From contig CAMNQH010000037.1 of assembly GCA_946549035.1 (NCBI GenBank), forward strand, positions 1 through 32,171: DNA of 32,171 nucleotides, written 5' to 3'. The position numbers and the translations under genes are program-made. Below, piece by piece: positions 27,268 to 32,171 of the stretch; the first letter of the stretch is position 1; the number at the start of each line of letters is the position of its first letter. This stretch comes from an uncultured Lachnospiraceae bacterium. GTDB lineage: Bacteria > Bacillota > Clostridia > Lachnospirales > Lachnospiraceae. Below the pieces are notes generated by a model. That model was not told the origin of the DNA. It worked only from the letters and a program-made list of their open reading frames with translations, and did not search any database.

Positions 27268-27549
27268 CTATTCTCCAAACAAATCTGAATGTGTCCCAGT
27301 ATCAATCAATGTCAAAATTAATATATCTTCCTCAATTAGATACACCAATAGCCAATCTGGCTGAATATGACATTCCCTGTATTTTGACATTCTTCCTTTC
27401 AGCTGATGATCTCGATATTTTTCTTCCAGCGGAATTCTATTTTTTAATTTTTCAACGACATTTTCTAGTAAAGATATATCTAATCCTCTTTTCACTGCCA
27501 ATTTCAAGCCTTTTTTAAATTTGCTGGAAAATTTAACTTCAAGCTTCAT
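27268..27549 (-). CDS. Type II toxin, YafQ/RelE-family mRNA endonuclease
   Basis: 93 residues, the usual length. The YafQ signature is complete: YRDHQLKG (H48), RECHIQPDWLLVY (H61, D65, W66) and DTGTHSDLFG (H87), the residues corresponding to the catalytic set of E. coli YafQ. It should cleave mRNA at the ribosome when released from the antitoxin. The start at 27549 (MKLEVKFSSKFKKGL) is chosen because it gives the family N-terminus and overlaps the antitoxin end by 11 bases, the normal translationally coupled order. A longer upstream frame exists but lies inside the antitoxin gene. A terminator follows directly. Confidence 0.9.
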   Translation of the reverse strand: MKLEVKFSSKFKKGLKLAVKRGLDISLLENVVEKLKNRIPLEEKYRDHQLKGRMSKYRECHIQPDWLLVYLIEEDILILTLIDTGTHSDLFGE

Positions 27550-27766
27550 CTTCCAAAATCTCCCTAAACATTTCTTTAACGTCAGTATAACTTTTAACAT
27601 TCGGATCTTTGCTTATTCTCTCCGCTTCTTCAAAGGCTTCTAATGTCTCTTTGTTTAGCTCTGCCCTTCCTCCATCTGTAAGTCCTTGCAAATAAGTTAT
27701 AGCATAACATAGTTTATAATCTGGTATAGCATCCACTAGCTGGAATAATTTTTCTCTATCACTCAT
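27539..27766 (-). CDS. Antitoxin partner of the YafQ-type toxin
   Basis: 75 residues, acidic at the C-terminus (SYTDVKEMFREILEDEA), as expected for the toxin-wrapping tail of an antitoxin. The N-terminal half (REKLFQLVDAIPDYKLCYAI followed by TYLQGL) is helical and resembles antitoxins often annotated as DUF-type or RelB-like; I do not see a clear ribbon-helix-helix. It overlaps the toxin by 11 bases and has a strong promoter upstream. AGGAAGG lies before the ATG with a slightly long spacing. Confidence 0.8.
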   Translation of the reverse strand: MSDREKLFQLVDAIPDYKLCYAITYLQGLTDGGRAELNKETLEAFEEAERISKDPNVKSYTDVKEMFREILEDEA

Positions 27767-27798
27767 GTGCTGTTACCTTCCTTTTCGTTAATATCTAC

Positions 27799-27827
27799 AT
27801 TATATGCAAAAGTCTACAATATTTCAA
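27799..27827 (-). promoter_or_regulatory. Consensus promoter of the toxin-antitoxin operon
   Basis: On the minus strand, TTGAAA (27822-27827) and TATAAT (27799-27804) are separated by exactly 17 bases, about 33 bases upstream of the antitoxin ATG. Confidence 0.65.
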
Positions 27828-27935
27828 GCCTAACTATTTTTGCCAATGATAATTATACTCTAAGATATTAAAAAAAGAACTGGAAAAACAATCCTTTTAT
27901 GTAAATTATTCGGGACAATCAGAAAGACGGTTTAA

Positions 27936-28316
27936 TCCATGTTACAGTCCGTCGGTTTTTCGTATGTATTCGCCTTTTGCTCCAACATACATTGTGCGGT
28001 TATTTTTACAAACACACCAGAAGCACAAAAGTTAGTTGTGTCGATATTATGAATCATTGCTTTCTTTCAGCCCTTTACATCACTTGTACATATTATGACC
28101 GATGCGTTACAAGGAGCTGGCGATACAAAATTTCCAATGTATTCTACCTTTCTTGGAATTTGGGGAATTCGCATAGGCTTCGGGTATTTATTAGCCAAAT
28201 ATTTTAGTTTGGGGCTGATAGGAGTATGGTGTGCTTACGCACTCGATGTGGCGGTTCGTGGGATATTGTTATTGAGAAGATTTCAAAAGGGAAAATGGCA
28301 AAAAATAAGTTTGTAG
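27936..28316 (+). pseudogene. Decayed C-terminal remnant of a MATE-family efflux transporter
   Basis: The readable frame gives CAVIFTNTPEAQKLVVSIL, a TGA stop at 28050-28052, then IIAFFQPFTSLVHIMTDALQ and GAGDTKFPMYSTFLGIWGIR, ending KWQKISL at 28316. The order FT-x-x-PEAQKL, FQPF, ALQGAGDTKFPM, GVWCAYALD is that of the last third of MATE exporters. A further stop (27933-27935) closes the frame upstream, and no N-terminal two thirds is present. So the gene is truncated and interrupted by a nonsense codon. A short protein from the ATG at 28095 is possible but would lack a transport fold. Confidence 0.75.
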
Positions 28317-28367
28317 AACCATACGTCTTAAAACAACGTATCTGCCTCAAACACCAAAAACAAAAAA

Positions 28368-28438
28368 GAGTTCCCTTCCAACACAGACAGGCAGAACTAT
28401 AAAATCATATCTGCCAGCCCATCGTTGGAAGGAAACTC
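28368..28438 (-). terminator. Strong leftward terminator, probably the original end of the GGGtGRT operon
   Basis: The arms at 28368-28382 and 28424-28438 form a 15-bp stem with one mismatch. An inner hairpin (GGCAGA 28390-28395 with TCTGCC 28410-28415) stacks inside. On the minus strand the outer stem is followed by TTTTTTG at 28361-28367. It lies about 105 bases beyond the displaced GGGtGRT 3' end. Confidence 0.7.
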
Positions 28439-28543
28439 CCACCGGGAACAACTCATCCATATGAAACGACAGGAAAACGGCAAAAAAGCCATCCCGTCCT
28501 ACGCTATCACCGGGCGTTAAAATACCCGTTTTCAGCGGTTTTC

Positions 28544-28588
28544 TTAGAACTTGCCTGCGTTAGCCGCTTCCTCAATGGAAACCACGAG
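28544..28588 (-). pseudogene. Displaced 3' end of the GGGtGRT gene (left direct repeat)
   Basis: Read leftwards this codes ALVVSIEEAANAGKF and a stop, matching the intact gene's VAVAVSIEEAANAGKF end. Thirty-three bases including the stop (28544-28576) are identical to 30275-30307. There is no further homology upstream, so it is a stranded gene tail rather than a gene. Confidence 0.85.
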
Positions 28589-28697
28589 GGCTGGGTTTTC
28601 TGGAGTTTTGAGAGTGGTTGTGTGCTATGAGTGTGCTACGTTACATTCTCCAAAACTTTTCATATCTAAAGTCATATTCCAGAAACTTTACTTTTAA

Positions 28698-29396
28698 TCA
28701 CCACATAATCTTGTCCATATTTTCTATTTTTCTTTTACTAAAATAATAGTTTAAATCTATTTTTAACCCATCTGTCATTTCATTCCAACATTTTGCCAAA
28801 AATTCTTTATTATCCTCGATTCGTTTTTGTACTATTTTTAATATTTTTAATGGTAACTTTCCAGCTAATACCTCGCCATTATCGAGTGCAATACTAGCCT
28901 TACGTTCATGTTTATAAACAACATGAACATGAGCTCTATGATGACGACCTGACTCTTTCGAATTCATATAGTATTCTATTCCATCATCTCTCCAAATTGA
29001 ACCGGCTTGATTACAATAAATTAAATATAATTCTAAAATATTTTCTATTTTATATTTATGAATAAATGTTTCAAAATTATAACTGAGATTTTCAATAAAA
29101 ATTAGCCTCTCTTGCACAAGTACATTTAATGGTAACATTCCATAATCAAATGCTAAATCATATTTAAATCCTATTTCTTTAAATAGCTTTTTCACTAAAT
29201 CATCAAATGATGTACTCTCATTATAAGCAAAACTAAATTGAGAATGAGCATACGTCTTAAACTTTTCCATTTCTTCTTCTTCAGATGTTCCTCTCACATG
29301 GCTAAATTCTGAAACAGTTATACCCGGATTCTCAGAATAATAGTATTTTTCTCCATCATCTAATAATATTATATTTCTAACTTGAATTGATTTCAT
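28698..29396 (-). CDS. DUF4160-domain protein with an unrecognised N-terminal domain
   Basis: 232 residues. The C-terminal 90 or so (about 141-230) match DUF4160: EYYMNSKESGRHHRAHVHVV followed by YKHERKASIALDNGEVLAGK and LPLKILKIVQ, with a helix ending EFLAKCWNEM. The His cluster HHRAHVHV (152-159) corresponds to the PPHFHV block of the family. Residues 1-135 are not recognised; they are rich in F, Y and acidic residues. The gene follows the XRE regulator by 15 bases, with GGAGAT before the ATG, so the two form an operon. The layout (small regulator plus uncharacterised effector inside a mobile segment) resembles toxin-antitoxin or defence modules, but toxicity is not shown. It is distinctly more AT-rich than the chromosomal genes. 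Confidence 0.7.
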   Translation of the reverse strand: MKSIQVRNIILLDDGEKYYYSENPGITVSEFSHVRGTSEEEEMEKFKTYAHSQFSFAYNESTSFDDLVKKLFKEIGFKYDLAFDYGMLPLNVLVQERLIFIENLSYNFETFIHKYKIENILELYLIYCNQAGSIWRDDGIEYYMNSKESGRHHRAHVHVVYKHERKASIALDNGEVLAGKLPLKILKIVQKRIEDNKEFLAKCWNEMTDGLKIDLNYYFSKRKIENMDKIMW

Positions 29397-29411
29397 ATTT
29401 TTATCTCCAAA

Positions 29412-29660
29412 TTATTTATCTAATAACCTCTGGTAACTGACCTTTAAAACCTCCGCAATTACCTTTAACTCAATATCCGTCACAAACCGTTTCCCATTTT
29501 CAATACGCTGCACCGCATTTTTATTAATATCCAATCCGGCCATTTGCAGCATATCCGCCAGCTTCCGTTGAGAAGTTTTCTCCAGCAGATTCTCCCGAAT
29601 TTCCTTGATTCTCTGGCCGCAGATGTTATTACCGCCATTTTCTGCCTTGTTTTTATACAT
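29412..29660 (-). CDS. XRE-family helix-turn-helix regulator
   Basis: 82 residues. Helix-turn-helix at about 31-56: TSQRKLADMLQMAGLDINKN followed by AVQRIENGKR, then FVTDIELKVIAEVLKVSYQR with LLDK to end, as in Cro/C1-type proteins. The start at 29660 (MYKNKAENGGNNICGQ) has AAGGAG upstream; the ATG at 29693 lies inside an operator-like repeat and has no ribosome site. It is the first gene of the pair with the DUF4160 protein and faces the broken DUF6809-like gene across a short regulatory region with two palindromes, which points to autoregulation. Confidence 0.85.
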   Translation of the reverse strand: MYKNKAENGGNNICGQRIKEIRENLLEKTSQRKLADMLQMAGLDINKNAVQRIENGKRFVTDIELKVIAEVLKVSYQRLLDK

Positions 29661-29672
29661 AAAACTCCTTAA

Positions 29673-29746
29673 TTGACATTCAGTAATTGTCATTTTCTTT
29701 ATTATATGATGAACTAAGACTCAAGTTGACATTTAGTAAATGTCAA
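29673..29746. promoter_or_regulatory. Paired palindromic operators of the XRE regulator
   Basis: A perfect palindrome at 29726-29746 has arms TTGACATTTA and TAAATGTCAA around a central G. A related imperfect copy at 29673-29692 (TTGACATT...AATTGTCA) lies 53 bases away. A minus-strand TATAAT (about 29702-29707) sits between them. Binding at both would cover the promoter of the XRE gene and the start region of the divergent gene. Confidence 0.7.
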
Positions 29747-29771
29747 TAATGTTTTAGTAAAGGAAAATATA

Positions 29772-30065
29772 TATGAAAAGTCTGCTACTACAGTTGTATG
29801 ACAGAGAAGTTTTCCCTGCCGAACAGTACACACCCAAAACTGCAGAATACCAAAAGCTGCGCCGGACCATTACAAACATTATAAAGATTTCATCAAACAG
29901 CTAAAAGTCTTAGAGCCACCTTTGGACAAATGATTTATTAAAATCATGGCTGAATAGCTGGACGCAATCCCTTTAGATATGTCAAAAATGTTCATTGATG
30001 GTTTTCATCTGGGCGCACTAATGATTGAGATTTACCAAAACGATTTCCTTGATACTTGCGAATAA
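29772..30065 (+). pseudogene. Broken DUF6809-like gene
   Basis: It begins with AAAGGA and ATG at 29772: MKSLLLQLYDREVFPAEQYT then PKTAEYQKLRR. A frameshift near 29870 then shifts the family-like sequence to another frame (YKHYKDFIKQLKVLEPPLDK). Two in-frame stops interrupt it before the C-terminal block (MFIDGFHLGALMIEIYQND) ends at TAA 30063-30065. The start LLxQLYxxExxPAEQ and the ending F-x-x-GF-x-LG are what I associate with DUF6809 proteins of gut clostridia, a family of unknown function. At least three lesions make it non-functional. Confidence 0.65.
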
Positions 30066-30212
30066 CAGAAGCAGACGGCAAAAGGGCGAATCAACATCCA
30101 TATTCTCTGTTGTTTGCCCTTCTTATCGTGGCGCTAGCTCCATGTACATATTACATTCAAGGAAAACAAGACTTGCCACACCCAATTTCCATTTTCTCTT
30201 TTGGGCATGGAA

Positions 30213-30246
30213 AAAGTACCGCAACCCCTGGAGATTACGGTACTTT
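30213..30246 (-). terminator. Terminator downstream of the GGGtGRT gene
   Basis: AAAGTACCG (30213-30221) and CGGTACTTT (30238-30246) form a perfect 9-bp stem with a 16-base loop. On the minus strand a T-run and CC follow (TTTTTCC). It lies about 30 bases past the gene's stop. The rest of 30066-30274 holds no gene; AAGGGC...GCCCTT near 30080-30122 is a weak second inverted repeat. Confidence 0.7.
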
Positions 30247-30274
30247 CAAGCCTTCTTCAATTCACAAGATATAT

Positions 30275-31285
30275 TTAGAACTTGCCTGCGTTAGCCGCTT
30301 CCTCAATAGAAACTGCCACAGCTACGGTAGCGCCTACCATAGGATTATTTCCCATTCCAATCAGACCCATCATCTCTACATGAGCCGGAACGGAAGAAGA
30401 ACCTGCAAACTGAGCATCGGAGTGCATACGGCCCATGGTATCCGTCATACCGTAAGAAGCGGGGCCTGCCGCCATATTATCGGGATGAAGGGTACGTCCG
30501 GTACCGCCGCCGGATGCTACGGAAAAATAATGCTTGCCTTGTTCTACGCATTCCTTTTTATAAGTACCTGCCACCGGATGTTGGAAGCGGGTAGGATTGG
30601 TAGAATTGCCGGTGATGGACACGCCTACGTTCTCATGATGCATAATGGCAACGCCTTCCTGAACGTCGTCGGCGCCATAGCATTTTACGGTTGCCCGAAG
30701 TCCCTGGGAGTAGGGTTTTTCATATACCACATTCAGCTTTGCTTCCTTGTAGTCATACTGAGTTTCTACAAACGTAAAGCCGTTGATTCTGGAAATGATC
30801 TGAGCAGCATCTTTTCCAAGTCCGTTTAAAATGACACGCAGAGGTTTCTTACGAACCTTATTTGCTTTTTCTGCAATTCCGATAGCGCCCTCTGCCGCTG
30901 CAAAGGACTCATGGCCTGCTAAAAAGCAGAAGCACTCTGTCTCTTCTTCCAAAAGCATCTTGCCCAGGTTGCCGTGACCTAAGCCTACTTTTCTATGATC
31001 CGCAACAGAACCGGGGATACAAAAAGCCTGAAGCCCTTCTCCGATCGCAGCGGCGGCATCTGCAGCCCTTTTACAGCCCTTCTTGATGGCGATTGCAGCG
31101 CCTATGGTATACGCCCAGCATGCATTCTCAAAACAGATAGGCTGAATCTTTTTCACCTGTTCATAAACATCAAGCCCGGCATCCTTTGTGATCTGTTCTG
31201 CTTCTTCCACAGAGCCGATTCCGTAGCTGCCAAGGACAGCATTGATCTGGTCAATTCTTCTTTCATATGATTCAAATAAAGCCAT
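30275..31285 (-). CDS. GGGtGRT protein
   Basis: 336 residues containing the name-giving motif SVASGGGTGRTLHPDN (GGGTGRT at 259-265), and other conserved blocks such as IQPICFENACWAYTIGAAIA, VGLGHGNLGKMLLEEETECF and HAQFAGSS-like SDAQFAGSSSVPAHVEMMGL. This is a conserved family of anaerobes whose function is not established. It carries several cysteines (C51, C56, C119 region) that could bind metal. AAAGGAG precedes the ATG. It lies 18 bases after an Fe-S scaffold-like gene, its usual partner. Its last codons lie in the right direct repeat, so the present C-terminus may have been supplied by the inserted segment. Confidence 0.88.
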   Translation of the reverse strand: MALFESYERRIDQINAVLGSYGIGSVEEAEQITKDAGLDVYEQVKKIQPICFENACWAYTIGAAIAIKKGCKRAADAAAAIGEGLQAFCIPGSVADHRKVGLGHGNLGKMLLEEETECFCFLAGHESFAAAEGAIGIAEKANKVRKKPLRVILNGLGKDAAQIISRINGFTFVETQYDYKEAKLNVVYEKPYSQGLRATVKCYGADDVQEGVAIMHHENVGVSITGNSTNPTRFQHPVAGTYKKECVEQGKHYFSVASGGGTGRTLHPDNMAAGPASYGMTDTMGRMHSDAQFAGSSSVPAHVEMMGLIGMGNNPMVGATVAVAVSIEEAANAGKF

Positions 31286-31303
31286 TTGTCGATTCTCCTT
31301 TCC

Positions 31304-31996
31304 TTATTCCTGACGTGGGTCGATGATCTTAGCTGCGTCCGCCACACGGCCGTACTGGCCTTTTGCTTTTTCCCATGCAGTATTGGGGTCATCGCCTTTT
31401 TTGATGAAGTCAGTCATTTTTCCAAGGGAAACGAATTGATAACCGATTACTTCATTATCTTCATCCAATGCAATCCCTGTCACATAGCCTTCCGCCATCT
31501 CCAGATAGCGTACGCCCTTTTCTTTGGTAGCATACATGGTGCCTACCTGAGAACGAAGTCCTTTCCCCAGATCCTCTAAGCCAGCGCCCACTGCAAGGCC
31601 GTCGTCGGAAAATGCGCTCTGGGTACGTCCGTATACGATCTGTAAGAACAATTCTCTCATAGCCGTATTGATAGCATCACATACCAGGTCCGTATTCAAA
31701 GCCTCCAAGATCGTCTTGCCCTGCAAAATCTCTGCCGCCATAGCAGCGGAATGGGTCATACCGGAGCAGCCGATGGTCTCTACCAGAGCCTCTTCAATAA
31801 CGCCGTTCTTCACGTTCAGCGACAGCTTACAGGCTCCCTGCTGAGGCGCGCACCAGCCAATGCCGTGGGTAAAACCGGAAATATCCCGGATTTCTTTGGA
31901 ATGAACCCACTTCCCCTCTTCCGGGATCGGAGCAGGTTCATGCTTTGCGCCCTTGGCAACCGGACACATGTTTTCAATTTCCTTCGTGTAAATCAT
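31304..31996 (-). CDS. Iron-sulfur cluster assembly scaffold-like protein (NifU/IscU-related partner of GGGtGRT)
   Basis: 230 residues. The segment ALVETIGCSGMTHSAAMAAE followed by ILQGKT (about 70-95) resembles the NifU/IscU core, with C77 at a ligand position. Further cysteines are C11 (ENMCPVAKG), C49 (GWCAPQQ) and C56 (GACKLSL). The start at 31996 (MIYTKEIENMC) is chosen because AAAGGAG lies just upstream; the longer frame from 32020 has none. It is cotranscribed with the GGGtGRT gene, a pairing seen in many clostridia. It probably supplies or holds a cluster for the partner, but this pair's role is unknown. The last residues AKIIDPRQE are polar. Confidence 0.8.
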   Translation of the reverse strand: MIYTKEIENMCPVAKGAKHEPAPIPEEGKWVHSKEIRDISGFTHGIGWCAPQQGACKLSLNVKNGVIEEALVETIGCSGMTHSAAMAAEILQGKTILEALNTDLVCDAINTAMRELFLQIVYGRTQSAFSDDGLAVGAGLEDLGKGLRSQVGTMYATKEKGVRYLEMAEGYVTGIALDEDNEVIGYQFVSLGKMTDFIKKGDDPNTAWEKAKGQYGRVADAAKIIDPRQE

Positions 31997-32069
31997 GCGA
32001 AATCTCCTTTCAACCTTCAACTTGAAATACGATGCTAAATTATTGTTATGTATTTAACACACTTACACT

Positions 32070-32099
32070 CATTTAAGCACATTTTGTAAAAATAGTCAA
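32070..32099 (-). promoter_or_regulatory. Tentative promoter of the scaffold-GGGtGRT operon
   Basis: On the minus strand TTGACT (32094-32099) is a good -35, but the best -10 at 18 bases is only TAAATG (32070-32075). To the right, 32114-32127 holds a small hairpin (CGTCAG/CTGACG). No gene is seen between 32100 and the edge. Confidence 0.3.
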
Positions 32100-32171
32100 G
32101 TTACTGTTGCCTCCGTCAGCACTGACGCTTAAATTTATATTTACTCTCCCAAGGCAAATGGAATACTATTC

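Larger units (their letters stand above)
28544..30307. mobile_element. Putative small integrated segment bounded by 33-bp direct repeats
   Basis: Identical 33-base copies (starting ttagaacttgcctgcg) lie at 28544-28576 and 30275-30307, each beginning exactly at the stop codon of the GGGtGRT reading frame. The segment between holds an XRE regulator, a DUF4160-domain protein, a broken DUF6809-like gene and a terminator. The left end also has GTGTGCTA twice (within 28619-28637). No integrase or transposase is present, so it is either a deletion remnant or was moved by enzymes acting in trans. The flanking order (gene tail then terminator on the left) supports insertion into the 3' end of the gene. 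Confidence 0.6.

Noticed and set aside
28368-28438. Large hairpin considered as a tRNA-like or small RNA gene
   Set aside because: There is no tRNA arm pattern. The stem followed by a T-run on the minus strand is better explained as a terminator.
28326-28516. Plus-strand open frame ending QENGKKAIPSYAITGR
   Set aside because: It has no start with a ribosome site, no recognisable family and overlaps the terminator hairpin. A decayed fragment is possible but not supportable.
30056-30829. Plus-strand frame of 257 residues overlapping the GGGtGRT gene
   Set aside because: Most of it is antisense to the GGGtGRT coding sequence, and the first part runs through the broken gene's end and a terminator.

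Overview
This window most likely comes from a Gram-positive gut Clostridia chromosome, probably Lachnospiraceae. The evidence is moderate GC, strong AGGAGG-type ribosome sites, a class I ketol-acid reductoisomerase, a GGGtGRT protein with its Fe-S scaffold partner, a DUF6512-like membrane protein and a class B sortase beside a very large surface protein. No rRNA, tRNA, CRISPR array, intact transposase or integrase was found.

Layout. (1) 1-3600: the 5' part of an unidentified leftward gene, then citrate synthase, then a CheY-like receiver paired with a protein combining an MshEN-like N-terminus and a CheX-like C-terminus. (2) 3600-12000: amino-acid biosynthesis. This holds thrC, leuC-leuD with a divergent LysR regulator, and ilvN-ilvC preceded by a homocysteine methyltransferase-like gene. 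Between thrC and leuD lies a protein with two AP2-type DNA-binding modules around a degenerate HNH-like core. (3) 12000-17600: a leftward operon for nucleoside uptake and phosphorolysis (deoD, BMP-type lipoprotein, double ABC ATPase, two permeases). It runs towards the methyltransferase and ilvNC with no terminator visible before them. (4) 17700-21400: a small DUF6512-like membrane protein, a secreted C39-like cysteine peptidase, a YghZ-type aldo/keto reductase and a Gfo/Idh/MocA oxidoreductase. (5) 21500-27100: a surface protein of about 1,490 residues with an acidic stalk and five related beta domains, ending in SPKTGE without a membrane anchor, preceded by a class B sortase.

(6) 27200-32171: an accessory region. 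It holds a RelB/YafQ-type toxin-antitoxin pair, a decayed MATE transporter, and a 1.7 kb segment bounded by 33-bp direct repeats. The segment contains an XRE regulator with a DUF4160-domain protein and a broken DUF6809-like gene. Each repeat is a copy of the last codons of the GGGtGRT gene. The left copy is still followed by a strong leftward terminator, so the segment looks inserted at the 3' end of that gene, replacing its tail and separating it from its old terminator. The GGGtGRT gene and its Fe-S scaffold-like partner close the window.

Functionally, citrate synthase, threonine, leucine and isoleucine/valine genes form a central-carbon to amino-acid neighbourhood. The nucleoside importer and phosphorylase form a salvage unit. 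The sortase and large adhesin-like protein form a surface-display unit. All assignments come from reading motifs by eye; no database search was run.
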